Shown: positions 29,047-37,590, counted from the stretch's first letter. The stretch: 64,000 bases of DNA from Streptomyces vilmorinianum (GCF_005517195.1 NZ_CP040244.1:1506001-1570000), one strand, 5' to 3'. Translations and numbers: made by a program. The notes: generated from the letters alone by a model not told the origin.

Positions 29047-30294
29047 TCAGGAGCCTCCGTCATGGGTGAGCAGGTGGAGCAGGGGAGCGTGCGGAAGGGC
29101 CTCGTCGCCCTCCCAGGCCCGGGCGAGTGCCCCGACCGCGGCGAGATCGCCGAGGAGTACGCCGCCGACCAGGCGGTCGCCGCGGACGACGACCTTGCGG
29201 TAGGCGCTGCGGGTGGCGTCGGTCAGCTGGACGACGTCGTCGCCGGGCAGCGGCGTGGCCTCGCCGAAGGCCGCCAGGTCGAGGGAGACGGGCCCGCCGA
29301 GCGTGAGCCGGGTCAGCGCCCGGGTCCCGGTGTAGGCGGGGCGGGGAAGGTCCGGGGCATCGGCGGTGGCCACGGGCGGGAGCGGCGAGTCCGTGGTCGT
29401 CGAGGTCTCCGCGTGGAGGACCTCCGCCAGCGCGTCCGCCTGTTCCAGGGCCGGGCCGGCCAGGCCGTAGACCTGGCCGTCGTGCTCGGCGCAGTCGCCG
29501 ATGGCGTGGATGTACGGATCGGAGGTCCGCAGCTCGTCGTCGACGACGACGCCCTTGCGGACGTCGAGACCGGCGTCCTTGGCGAGACCGACACGCGGTC
29601 GGACCCCGCAGGCCAGCACCACGACCTGGGCGTCGAGCACGAAACCGTCGGCGAGCTCCACGGCCGTGACCGCGCCGTCCTCCTGGCGGAGCCCGCTGAC
29701 CCGGCACTCGGTGTGCACCTCGACACCGAGGGACTCCACATGCGAGCGGAGCAGCGCCGAGGCCTGGACGTCCAGCTGGCGTTCCATCAGCCGCTCGCCC
29801 TGCTGGGTGAGGACGACCTCGGCGCCGAGCGCGGCCAGCGCGCGGGCCGCCGAGACGCCGAGCAGACCGCCGCCGATGACGACCGCGCGGACCCCGGGCC
29901 GGACAAGGGCCCGCAGCTCCAGACAGTCGTCGAGCGTACGGAACGGATGGACGCCCGACGGCAGCCGCGAGCCGCGCAGTCCGCGCAGCGGCGGCAGCAC
30001 GGGGTTCGAGCCGGTCGCCAGGACCAGCCGGTCGTAGCCGACCTCCGTCCCGTCCTCGCACTCCACGATCCGGGCGGCACGATCGATCCGTACCGCACGC
30101 ACACCGCGCCGCACCGGCTCCTGCGGAGCGGGCAGCGCGATCACCTCGGGCGCGTACCGCCCGGCGAGGACGTCCGCGAGCAGCACCCTGTTGTACGGTG
30201 CGTGCGGCTCTTCGCCGAGGAGGGTGACGGGCAGGCGCTGGGCGAGCCGGACGCCCGCCGTTCCGCCTCCGACCACCACGATCCGTGTACTCAT
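29047..30294 (-). CDS. FAD-dependent NAD(P)H oxidoreductase of the nir operon
   Basis: A 415-residue pyridine-nucleotide-disulfide oxidoreductase-type flavoprotein resembling the N-terminal reductase half of NirB/NasB. It shows STRIVVVGGGTAGVRLAQRL (FAD), AVVIGGGLLGVSAARALAALGAEV (NAD(P)) and YIHAIGDCAEHDGQVYGL. It is the first gene of the three-gene nitrite reductase operon and probably supplies extra electron-transfer capacity. It lacks the siroheme domain. A GlnR-like site lies 24-61 bp upstream, indicating nitrogen control. Confidence 0.92.
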   Translation of the reverse strand: MSTRIVVVGGGTAGVRLAQRLPVTLLGEEPHAPYNRVLLADVLAGRYAPEVIALPAPQEPVRRGVRAVRIDRAARIVECEDGTEVGYDRLVLATGSNPVLPPLRGLRGSRLPSGVHPFRTLDDCLELRALVRPGVRAVVIGGGLLGVSAARALAALGAEVVLTQQGERLMERQLDVQASALLRSHVESLGVEVHTECRVSGLRQEDGAVTAVELADGFVLDAQVVVLACGVRPRVGLAKDAGLDVRKGVVVDDELRTSDPYIHAIGDCAEHDGQVYGLAGPALEQADALAEVLHAETSTTTDSPLPPVATADAPDLPRPAYTGTRALTRLTLGGPVSLDLAAFGEATPLPGDDVVQLTDATRSAYRKVVVRGDRLVGGVLLGDLAAVGALARAWEGDEALPHAPLLHLLTHDGGS

Positions 30295-30317
30295 GACTCG
30301 AAGAGTGCGGGGCTGGT

Positions 30318-30355
30318 GTTACCCGGCGGCATCCCGTTTGTTTCCCGTACGGAAC
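30318..30355 (-). promoter_or_regulatory. Probable GlnR binding site upstream of the nir operon
   Basis: Read on the minus strand, the pentamers GTTCC, GAAAC, GATGC and GTAAC are each separated by 6 nt. This matches the gTnAC-n6-GaAAC double box of GlnR with 4 mismatches in total. It ends 24 bp before the operon's first ATG. nir genes are known GlnR targets in S. coelicolor. Confidence 0.65.
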
Positions 30356-30505
30356 GCTGATCTCAGATCTGGGCGGTTCGCACTGTGAGGCGCGCGGCTG
30401 TGAGGCTTAACCCGTGGTCAGGGCGTCCTCAAGGGGGCCTTAAGGATCGTGGGGGAGGGGCTGACCTGGGGTTCTCGTATACCGAAGAACCCTAGGGTGC
30501 GGGAT

Positions 30506-31954
30506 GTGACGACCGAGGTTCAGGAACCGAGCCATCCCGCGCTTGCGGCGTACTTGGCGCAGCGGGCGGTGCGGGAGAGGGGCCGGGTGCGGCCCGGTGA
30601 GGGGTTGTGCCCACCCGTTCCGCCCTGCGGAACGATTGCCCACACCCCGAGAGTCGCGCCCCAGCAGCTACGCCACGGCATCGTCGGCGGCGCCGGGGTC
30701 GTCGCCCTCGTCTGGGGGTTCCAGGCCCATGCCTCCGCCCGGCTCGACGCCGTGTTCGCGACCGGCGCCCATCTGACCGGGCTGCTCGCCGGGTACGGCG
30801 TACTCGTCATGCTGTTCCTGATGGCCCGGGTCCCCGCCGTCGAGCACGGTGTCGGCGCCGACCGGCTCGCCCGCTGGCACGCCCTCGGCGGCCGGTACGT
30901 CCTCGGGCTCGTCGGCGCCCACGCGCTCCTCGCGCTCTGCGGGTACGCCGCCCACACCCGTACCGACCTCGTCACCGCCACCCGCGGGATGCTCGGCTAC
31001 CCGTCCCTCGCCGCCGCCACCGCCGGCACCGTCCTGTTCGCCGCCGTCGGCGTCAGCTCCGCCCGGGCCGCCCGGCGGCGGCTGCGCCACGAGACCTGGC
31101 GGTCGCTCCATCTGCTCAGCCATCTCGCCGCCGCCCTCGGCTTCGTGCACCAGCTCGCCGGCCCCGACCTCGCCGGGAGCGTGCTCGCCGTCTGGGTCTG
31201 GTCGATGGCGCACGCGACCGTCGCCGTCCTGCTCGTCTGGTACCGGATCGTCGTCCCCGTCCGGCAGGCGCTGCGCCACACCCTGCGCGTGACCGAGGTA
31301 CGCGACGAGGGCCCGGGCGTCGTCTCGGTGACCGTCCGCGGCAGGGACCTGGAGCGGCTGTGCGCCGAGCCCGGCCAGTTCTTCCGCTGGCGGTTCCTGT
31401 CCCGCAGGCTCTGGCGGACCGCGCTGCCCTTCTCCCTCTCCGCGCCCGTCCGCGACGACACCCTGCGCATCACCGTCAAGGCGCTCGGCGACCACACCCG
31501 CCGGATCAGGCGCCTGCGCCCCGGCACCCGCGTCCTGGCCACCGGCCCCTTCGGCGCGCTCACCGCCCACCGCCGCACCCGCCGCAAGGTGCTGCTGCTC
31601 GCCGGGGGCGTGGGGATCACCCCGATGCGGGCGCTCTTCGAGACCCTGCCCGGCGGACCGGGCGACGTGACGCTGCTGTACCGGGCCTCCGACGCGGACG
31701 GGCTCGTCCTGCGCGAGGAACTGGAGCGGATCGCCCGCGCGCGCCAGGCCGCCCTCCACTATCTCCTCGGTCCGTCCGACGCCTCCTTCGACCCCCTTGC
31801 CCCGCAGGCCCTGCGCGACCTGGTGCCCGACGTCGCCGCCCACGACGTCTATCTGTGCGGGCCGCCCGCGATGGCCCGCGCGGCCACCGACGCTCTCGTC
31901 CGGGCCGGGGTGCCCGCCCGCCGCATCCACACCGAGGACTTCAGCCATGACTAA
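30506..31954 (+). CDS. Ferric reductase-like transmembrane flavoprotein
   Basis: A 482-residue protein with six hydrophobic segments in about residues 60-245 carrying paired His (RWHALGG, LGLVGAHALLAL, LHLLSHLAAALGFVHQL), typical of a ferric-reductase heme b domain. An FAD-binding barrel (ALPFSLSAPVR) and an NAD-binding domain (KVLLLAGGVGITPMRALFETL, DVYLCGPPAMARAATDAL) follow. It is likely an electron-transfer oxidoreductase in the membrane; iron reduction is not proven. GTG 30506 lies 7 nt after TAGGGT and may be leaderless; GTG 30449 is the longer alternative. Confidence 0.88.
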   Translation: MTTEVQEPSHPALAAYLAQRAVRERGRVRPGEGLCPPVPPCGTIAHTPRVAPQQLRHGIVGGAGVVALVWGFQAHASARLDAVFATGAHLTGLLAGYGVLVMLFLMARVPAVEHGVGADRLARWHALGGRYVLGLVGAHALLALCGYAAHTRTDLVTATRGMLGYPSLAAATAGTVLFAAVGVSSARAARRRLRHETWRSLHLLSHLAAALGFVHQLAGPDLAGSVLAVWVWSMAHATVAVLLVWYRIVVPVRQALRHTLRVTEVRDEGPGVVSVTVRGRDLERLCAEPGQFFRWRFLSRRLWRTALPFSLSAPVRDDTLRITVKALGDHTRRIRRLRPGTRVLATGPFGALTAHRRTRRKVLLLAGGVGITPMRALFETLPGGPGDVTLLYRASDADGLVLREELERIARARQAALHYLLGPSDASFDPLAPQALRDLVPDVAAHDVYLCGPPAMARAATDALVRAGVPARRIHTEDFSHD

Positions 31955-32138
31955 GCACCGCGCCCGGCGCGACCACGCCACCGAACGGGCCCGGCGCCGG
32001 CTCGCCGCCGGGCTCCTGGCCGCCGGCGCCCTCGCCGCGACCTTCCTCACGGCCGCCGTCGACCCGGCCGCACCGCCCGCGCCCGACCGGGCCCCGACCG
32101 GGACAACCTCTGACGTAGCTCAACTCTCCCGGGATTGA
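31947..32138 (+). CDS. Small membrane-anchored hypothetical protein
   Basis: A 63-residue protein overlapping the preceding gene by 8 nt. A basic N-terminus (MTKHRARRDHATERARRRL) precedes one hydrophobic segment (AAGLLAAGALAATFLTAAV) and a short Pro/Ala tail. It may be a small partner of the flavoprotein or the stub of a longer secreted FMN-binding protein that often follows such genes; I cannot decide. No known domain. Confidence 0.55.
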   Translation: MTKHRARRDHATERARRRLAAGLLAAGALAATFLTAAVDPAAPPAPDRAPTGTTSDVAQLSRD

Positions 32139-32175
32139 TGGACGGCACACCCATCGCCTCCCTAGGCTCGCGATC

Positions 32176-32958
32176 ATGCCTCCTGACGTCTCCCTGACCA
32201 CGCTCGTCCTGCTCTGCGCCGCCGCTCTCGTGGCCGGCTGGATCGACGCCGTGGTCGGCGGGGGAGGGCTCCTGATGCTGCCCGCGCTGCTGCTCGGGCT
32301 CCCGCAGGTCCCGGCGGCCCAGATCCTCGGCACCAACAAGGCCGTCGCGATCGTCGGCACGTCCGGCGCCGCGATCACGTACGTACGCAAGGCGCCCGTG
32401 CAGGTGAGGACGGCGGTACGGATCGGGCTCGCGGCCCTCGCCGGGTCCATGGGCGGCGCCTTCTTCGCCGCCGGGATCAGCAGCGAGGTGCTGCGCCCCG
32501 TGATCATGGTGGTGCTGCTCGGCGTCGCCGCCTTCGTGATGCTGCGCCCGTCCTTCGGGACCCGCGCGGAGGACAAGGCCCCGGTGACCCGGGCCAGGAT
32601 CGTCGCCGCGATCGTGCTCGTCGGCGGCGGGATCGGCTTCTACGACGGACTGTTCGGACCGGGCACCGGCACCTTCCTGGTCCTCGCGCTCACCGCCGTA
32701 CTCCATCTCGACCTGGTGACCGCTTCGGCCACCGCCAAGATCGTCAACGTCTGCACCAACGCGGGCGCGCTCGCGATGTTCGCCTACCAGGGCACCGTCC
32801 TGTGGCAGCTTGCCGCCGTCCTGGCGGTGTTCAACCTGGCGGGCGGGATGATCGGCGCGCGGATGGCCCTGAAGAAGGGCTCCGAGTTCGTCCGCGGGGT
32901 GCTGCTCTTCGTCGTCTTCTCGCTGGTCGCCAAGCTCGCCTTCGACCAGTGGAGCTGA
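32176..32958 (+). CDS. TSUP (TauE/SafE) family membrane transporter
   Basis: A 260-residue integral membrane protein with about seven to eight helices and the duplicated TauE/SafE motifs: AGWIDAVVGGGGLLMLPALLL near the N-terminus and GFYDGLFGPGTGTFLVLAL in the second half, followed by ATAKIVNVCTNAGAL. The family exports or moves small anions such as sulfite or sulfonates; the substrate here is unknown. TAGGCT lies 7 nt before the ATG with no Shine-Dalgarno sequence, suggesting a leaderless transcript. Confidence 0.92.
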   Translation: MPPDVSLTTLVLLCAAALVAGWIDAVVGGGGLLMLPALLLGLPQVPAAQILGTNKAVAIVGTSGAAITYVRKAPVQVRTAVRIGLAALAGSMGGAFFAAGISSEVLRPVIMVVLLGVAAFVMLRPSFGTRAEDKAPVTRARIVAAIVLVGGGIGFYDGLFGPGTGTFLVLALTAVLHLDLVTASATAKIVNVCTNAGALAMFAYQGTVLWQLAAVLAVFNLAGGMIGARMALKKGSEFVRGVLLFVVFSLVAKLAFDQWS

Positions 32959-32968
32959 GGACGGCCGG

Positions 32969-33586
32969 TCAGCGCACGCCGATGAGATGGCCGAAGGCCA
33001 CGACGTTCCCCTGGTAGCCGGACTTCTTCGAGAAACCGCCCCCGCAGGTGATCACCCGCAGCTCGGCGCGGTCCGCCTCCCCGTAGACCTTCTCGTCGGG
33101 GAAGTCCTTGTTCCCGTACACCTCGACGGCGTCGATCGTGAAGACGGCGGTACGGCCGTCCTGCCGGTCCACCTCGATCCGGTTGCCCTTCCTGAGCGCG
33201 CCGAGCGCGTAGAAGACGGCGGGGCCCTGGGCGTTGTCGACGTGGCCGGCCACGATCGCGGTGCCCTTGGCGCCGGGCCGGGTGCCGTCCTCGTACCAGC
33301 CGGCCAGGTTGCGGTCGCCCGCCGGCGGGACGTCCAGCGCGCCGTCCGGGCCCAGCCCGAGCGGCGTCATGGGTGTGTCGACGTCGATCTCGGGGATGCG
33401 CAGCCGGACCGGGGCGGAGGGCGGCAGCGGGTCGGCGGCGGCGTCCGTGTGCTCGTTCGGCCCGGCGGCGAACGCCTGGGCGGCGGACGGGATCGGCGGG
33501 GTGACGTTCTCCGAGCCGTTCTGGACGAGCCAGATGCCGACGCAGGCGGCGACGGCTATGCCCCAGCCCTTGCTGCTGTTGCTCAC
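32969..33586 (-). CDS. Class F sortase
   Basis: A 205-residue membrane-anchored transpeptidase. An N-terminal hydrophobic anchor (WGIAVAACVGIWLVQNG) precedes the sortase beta-barrel: RLRIPEIDVDTPMTPLGLGPDGALDVP, catalytic His in IVAGHVDN, and catalytic Cys in LRVITCGGGFSK with a basic residue expected downstream. The D-G-A-L-x-V-P segment is typical of class F. GTG 33586 has GGAGG upstream. The preceding gene on the same strand encodes a secreted protein with a C-terminal membrane segment, its probable substrate. Confidence 0.93.
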   Translation of the reverse strand: MSNSSKGWGIAVAACVGIWLVQNGSENVTPPIPSAAQAFAAGPNEHTDAAADPLPPSAPVRLRIPEIDVDTPMTPLGLGPDGALDVPPAGDRNLAGWYEDGTRPGAKGTAIVAGHVDNAQGPAVFYALGALRKGNRIEVDRQDGRTAVFTIDAVEVYGNKDFPDEKVYGEADRAELRVITCGGGFSKKSGYQGNVVAFGHLIGVR

Positions 33587-33683
33587 CGAGCGTTCCTCCA
33601 GTGATGTGAGCAGAGAGAGATGTGGTCCTGCCCCCGCCGGGCCTCGATCGGGCGCGCGGCGGGGGCAGGACGGGCGGTGTACC

Positions 33684-34190
33684 TCAGCGACCCTGCGCGC
33701 CGCTCGCCCGGCGACGCAGGAGCCAGGTACCGCCGACGGCAGCCGCGGCCAGCACCGCCGCGCCTGCCGTGATCCGGGCGGTGTCGGGGCCCACGCTGCC
33801 CCCGACACCGGTCTTGACATGGCCGCTCGGGCCCTTGTGCTTGACGACGAGCTCGCCGCGAGCGGTCTTGCCGTTGTCGCAGGCCACGCTGATCCAGTAG
33901 GTGCCCGGCTTGGCGTGCTGCGGGACCGTGAACTGGCCGACCACGACCTCCTTGTGCGTGCTCGGATTCAGCTGGAACTCGCCCGCGCCGAGGGACTGCG
34001 CGTCACCGATGCCGTGGCCGTGGGAGCCGCAGGCGAGGGTGTTGACGGTGACGGTCGTGCCCGGGGTCGCGGTGGAGGGGTAGACCTCGAGGGCCTGGGA
34101 GTCCCCGGCGTACGCGGCGGGTGAGCCGAGGGCGCCGAGGGCCGCGACCGTCAGCGCGGTACCGGTGAGCAGGCGGGCAGTGGTGCGCAT
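33684..34190 (-). CDS. Secreted protein with C-terminal anchor, probable sortase substrate
   Basis: A 168-residue exported protein. Its signal peptide covers about 1-28 (MRTTARLLTGTALTVAALGALG). A beta-rich domain follows (LEVYPSTATPGTTVTVNTLACGSHGHG) with two cysteines. The C-terminus has KTGVGGSVGPDTARITAGAAVLAAAAVGGTWLL followed by RRRASG, the hydrophobic-plus-basic layout of a cell-wall sorting signal. There is no LPXTG; the conserved (K/R)TGVGGS may be the recognition element. It lies 97 bp upstream of the class F sortase gene on the same strand. Confidence 0.88.
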   Translation of the reverse strand: MRTTARLLTGTALTVAALGALGSPAAYAGDSQALEVYPSTATPGTTVTVNTLACGSHGHGIGDAQSLGAGEFQLNPSTHKEVVVGQFTVPQHAKPGTYWISVACDNGKTARGELVVKHKGPSGHVKTGVGGSVGPDTARITAGAAVLAAAAVGGTWLLRRRASGAQGR

Positions 34191-34340
34191 GGGGATCCTC
34201 CGGGGCGCGCGAGCGGTGTTCCGTAGGACCGAGGTAAGTGCCGCGGCGCGCCCCGCGCCTGCTGATGGAGAATCAGAATTACTCCGTCCGATGCGGTGTG
34301 TCGCCTGGCGGGCGGGCGTTTACGCAGGTCGGAGCGGGTT

Positions 34341-34364
34341 ACGGGGTGTCAGCTGACACCCCGT
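34341..34364. terminator. Perfect 24-bp palindrome after the aminotransferase gene
   Basis: A fully symmetric sequence centred on AGCT (half site ACGGGGTGTCAG) begins 20 bp after the minus-strand aminotransferase stop. As RNA it folds into a hairpin with a minimal loop, so a terminator is most likely; an operator for a dimeric regulator is possible. Confidence 0.65.
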
Positions 34365-34383
34365 GCCGAACGGGTGACCGGGT

Positions 34384-35142
34384 CTACAGCTCGTCCCACT
34401 CGACGGACTCGTACGCCGCGTACACCCGGCCCATCAGCTCCTCGTCCACCGTGAACTCCACCTCGTCGATCCGGCCCACCGGCGAGATCCCCCGCGAGTT
34501 CGTCACGAACGCCGCCCGCAGCCCGGTCAGGTCCGCCAGCGTCACCCGGCGCCGTACCGACTCCAGGCGGGACCGGAGGAGCGCCATCGTGACGCCGGTC
34601 AGACACGGGGCCGACGGCCAGATCAGCGAAGTGCCGTCCCAGAAGGCGATGTTGGTGATCGCGCCCTCCGCGATCTCGCCGGACGGGGAGGTCAGGAGCG
34701 CCTCGTCGAAGCCCTCCCGCCGGGCCGCCTCTCCGTGGTACGCCTGCCCGAAGCCGCCGAGGTGCTTGATGTGGGCCGCCGGGCGCCAGTAGTCCACGGA
34801 CTTCAGGCGCTGCGGGGCCCTGGACGCCGTCGCGGGCTCGCGGAGGGTCACCACGGTGCGGACGCCCTCGTACACGTACACCCGCGCCGTCGCGTCCCGC
34901 AGGCCCGCCGTCTTCAGGGCGCCGGACAGGAGGGCGCGGACGTGCCCGCCGTCGACGGCCTGCCCGAAGAGCTCCCGGGTCGAGCGGTCGAGGCGGTCGA
35001 TGTGCAGCCCGAGGCCCTGGACGCGCCCGTCCCGTACCTGCATCGCGGTGAAGTGGCCGAAGCCGCTCATGAGCGTGGCGAGGAGCCCGGGGTCGGCCGC
35101 CGGGACGCCGTCGATCTCGATGTGGGGCGGAGGTGTCGTCAT
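34384..35142 (-). CDS. Class IV aminotransferase (aminodeoxychorismate lyase-like)
   Basis: A 252-residue PLP enzyme of fold type IV. The PLP-binding Lys is in HIKHLGGFGQAYHGEAARREGFDEALL, and the conserved GEIAEGAITNIAFWDG and downstream LTGVTMALLRSRL are visible. The family includes branched-chain aminotransferases, D-amino-acid aminotransferases and PabC-type lyases; the short length favours the last group but does not settle it. ATG 35142 is chosen at about 10 nt from GAGGGG; ATG 35151 is the alternative. Its 5' end faces the SoxR-type promoter of the divergent FMN reductase gene. Confidence 0.88.
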   Translation of the reverse strand: MTTPPPHIEIDGVPAADPGLLATLMSGFGHFTAMQVRDGRVQGLGLHIDRLDRSTRELFGQAVDGGHVRALLSGALKTAGLRDATARVYVYEGVRTVVTLREPATASRAPQRLKSVDYWRPAAHIKHLGGFGQAYHGEAARREGFDEALLTSPSGEIAEGAITNIAFWDGTSLIWPSAPCLTGVTMALLRSRLESVRRRVTLADLTGLRAAFVTNSRGISPVGRIDEVEFTVDEELMGRVYAAYESVEWDEL

Positions 35143-35182
35143 ACCCGTCATACCCCTCACCGTAGGCCCCGGGAATCGCCGC

Positions 35183-35213
35183 TTGACCTCAACCAAAGTT
35201 GAGGTACCACGAT
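35183..35213 (+). promoter_or_regulatory. SoxR-type promoter with embedded SoxR box
   Basis: TTGACC (35183-35188) and CACGAT (35208-35213) are 19 bp apart, the overlong spacer characteristic of MerR-family-activated promoters. The spacer carries CCTCAACCAAAGTTGAGG (35187-35204), a perfect 7-bp-arm inverted repeat of the SoxR box type. Predicted transcription starts at or next to the ATG at 35221, giving a leaderless message. Confidence 0.85.
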
Positions 35214-35220
35214 CCTCGGC

Positions 35221-35841
35221 ATGGACCTCACGAACTCCGCGTACTCCGCGCCCGTCGCCCACTCCACGCCGCTCAGGCTCGCCGTCGTCGTCGCCAGCAA
35301 CCGCGAGGGGCGGTTCGGGCCCGTCATCGCCGACTGGTTCCTCGCCCGCACCGCCGAACGCGCAGACTTCACCGTCGACGTCGTCGACCTCGCCGACATC
35401 GACCTGCCCACCTCCCTCTCGCACAGGCCCGACGCCGCCGTCCGCGCCGAACTCGCCAAGGTCTCCCCGGTCCTCGCCGCCGCCGACGCCTTCGTCGTTC
35501 TCACCCCCGAGTACAACCACTCCTTCCCCGCCTCCCTCAAGTCCCTCATCGACTGGCACTTCGGCGAGTGGCAGGCCAAGCCGGTCGGCTTCGTCTCGTA
35601 CGGCGGCATGTCCGGCGGACTGCGCGCCGTCGAGCAGCTGCGCCAGGTCTACGCCGAGATGCACGCCGTCACCGTCCGCGACACCGTCTCCTTCCACCAC
35701 GCGCACACGCACTTCGACGAGGACGGGCGCCACAAGGACCCCACAGCACCCGACGCCGCCGCCAAGTCGATGCTCGACCAGCTCGCCTGGTGGGCCGACG
35801 CCCTGCGGGACGCCAAGTCGGTCCGCCCGTACGGCGCTTGA
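35221..35841 (+). CDS. NADPH-dependent FMN reductase, SoxR regulon
   Basis: A 206-residue flavodoxin-fold reductase with LRLAVVVASNREGRFGPVIADWF near the N-terminus, the FMN-contact motif VLTPEYNHSFPASLKSLIDW, and PVGFVSYGGMSGGLRAVEQLRQV. It probably uses NADPH to reduce FMN or a quinone-like redox compound. The promoter holds a SoxR box. In S. coelicolor a reductase of this type (SCO2478, as I recall) belongs to the small SoxR regulon induced by redox-active antibiotics, so that role is inferred here. It starts directly after the -10 region. Confidence 0.93.
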   Translation: MDLTNSAYSAPVAHSTPLRLAVVVASNREGRFGPVIADWFLARTAERADFTVDVVDLADIDLPTSLSHRPDAAVRAELAKVSPVLAAADAFVVLTPEYNHSFPASLKSLIDWHFGEWQAKPVGFVSYGGMSGGLRAVEQLRQVYAEMHAVTVRDTVSFHHAHTHFDEDGRHKDPTAPDAAAKSMLDQLAWWADALRDAKSVRPYGA

Positions 35842-35856
35842 GGACGGACGAGATCC

Positions 35857-37590
35857 ATGCTGCTGCGACTCGTCGCCGGCCGGCTGCGGCCCCACCGGCG
35901 CACCCTCGCCCTTGTCGTCCTCCTCCAGCTCGTGCAGTCCCTCGCCTCCCTCGCCCTGCCCACCCTCAACGCCGACGTCATCGACAACGGGGTCCTGCGC
36001 GGCGACACCGCCCATGTCCTGCGCGGCGGCGGCCTGATGGTGGCCGTCACCCTCCTCCAGGCCGCCGCGGCCGCCACCGCCACCTACGTCGGCGCCAGGA
36101 TCGCCATGGGCATCGCCCGGGACCTGCGCGGCACCGTCTTCCGGCGCGTCCAGGACTTCTCCGCCCGGGAGATGAGCCGCTTCGGCGCCGCCTCCCTCAT
36201 CACCCGCACCACCAACGACATCCAGCAGGTCCAGACGTTCGCCGTGCTCATCCTCACCATGCTGGTCGCCGCGCCCCTGCTGTGCGTGGGCGGCATCGTG
36301 ATGGCCCTCGACCAGGACGTCCCGCTCTCCGTCGTCCTGCTGCTCTTCGTCCCGCTGATGGCCGGGGCGGTCGGCACCGTCGTCCTGCGGATGCGACCGC
36401 TGTTCCGGGGCATGCAGGAGCGCGTCGACCGGGTCAACCGGGTGATGCGCGAGCAGATCACCGGCATCCGGGTCGTCCGCGCCTTCGTCCGCGACCGGCA
36501 CGAGCGGGAGCGGTTCGCGGCCGCCAACGACGAGCTGCGCGCGGTCGGTCTGCGCGTCGGCCGGCTGCAGTCCGTGATGTTCCCGATCGTGCTGGTCATC
36601 TGGCAGCTGGCCACCGCCGGCATCCTCTGGGTCGGCGCGCACCGGCTCGACTCCGGCGCCCTGCAGGCCGGTTCGCTGATCGCCTTCCTCGGCTACCTGC
36701 TCCAGATCTCCATGTCGGTGATGATGGTCCTCTTCCTCCTCATGCACATGCCCCGCGCCGAGGTCAGCGCCGAACGCGTCCAGGAGATCCTGAACACCCG
36801 CCCCTCCGTCGCGCCACCGGTCGCCCCCGTGCACCGGCTGCGCGGACCGGGCACGCTCGACATCGTCGACGCCGGCTTCAGCTACCCGGGCGCGGAGGAA
36901 CCCGTCCTGCGCGCGGTGAGCCTCAGCGCCCGGCCCGGCCGCACCACCGCCGTCATCGGCTCCACCGGCAGCGGCAAGACCACCCTCCTCGGACTCGTAC
37001 CGCGCCTCTTCGACGCGACCGGCGGCGAGGTCCGGGTCGGCGGCGTCGACGTCCGCGCCATGGACCCCGGACTGCTCGCCCGTACGGTCGGACTCGTCCC
37101 GCAGAAGCCGTACCTCTTCTCCGGGACGGTGGCGAGCAACCTGCGGTACGGACGGCCCGAGGCGACCGAAGCGGAGCTGTGGCACGCCCTGGAGGTCGCC
37201 CAGGCCGACGACTTCGTCCGCGCCCTGCCCGAGGGGCTCGACGCACCGGTCTCGCAGGGCGGCACCAACCTCTCCGGCGGACAGCGTCAGCGCCTCGCCA
37301 TCGCCCGGGTCCTCGTCGCCCGGCCCCGGGTCTACCTCTTCGACGACTCCTTCTCCGCCCTCGACCACCGCACGGACGCCCTGCTGCGGGAGGCGCTCAG
37401 GGAGGAGACCTCCGACGCGACCGTCGTCGTCGTCGCCCAGCGGGTCTCCACCATCCGCGACGCCGACACGATCGTCGTCCTCGACCAGGGCCGGGTCGTC
37501 GGCACCGGAACCCACGAGGAGCTCATGCGGGACAACCCCACCTACCGGGAGATCGTCCTCTCCCAGCTCACCGAGGAGGAAGCAGCGTGA
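35857..37590 (+). CDS. Heterodimeric ABC exporter, degenerate-site subunit (copy 1)
   Basis: A 577-residue type IV ABC exporter half: six-helix transmembrane domain (residues about 15-310) and C-terminal ATPase. Walker A is GSTGSGKTTLLG (about 368), the signature NLSGGQRQRLAIARVL is canonical, but Walker B reads YLFDDSFSALD with Asp in place of the catalytic Glu. This is the degenerate-site partner expected in heterodimers of the TmrAB/BmrCD type. It overlaps the next gene by 4 nt (GTGA). Substrate unknown; multidrug or lipid export is likely. Confidence 0.93.
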   Translation: MLLRLVAGRLRPHRRTLALVVLLQLVQSLASLALPTLNADVIDNGVLRGDTAHVLRGGGLMVAVTLLQAAAAATATYVGARIAMGIARDLRGTVFRRVQDFSAREMSRFGAASLITRTTNDIQQVQTFAVLILTMLVAAPLLCVGGIVMALDQDVPLSVVLLLFVPLMAGAVGTVVLRMRPLFRGMQERVDRVNRVMREQITGIRVVRAFVRDRHERERFAAANDELRAVGLRVGRLQSVMFPIVLVIWQLATAGILWVGAHRLDSGALQAGSLIAFLGYLLQISMSVMMVLFLLMHMPRAEVSAERVQEILNTRPSVAPPVAPVHRLRGPGTLDIVDAGFSYPGAEEPVLRAVSLSARPGRTTAVIGSTGSGKTTLLGLVPRLFDATGGEVRVGGVDVRAMDPGLLARTVGLVPQKPYLFSGTVASNLRYGRPEATEAELWHALEVAQADDFVRALPEGLDAPVSQGGTNLSGGQRQRLAIARVLVARPRVYLFDDSFSALDHRTDALLREALREETSDATVVVVAQRVSTIRDADTIVVLDQGRVVGTGTHEELMRDNPTYREIVLSQLTEEEAA

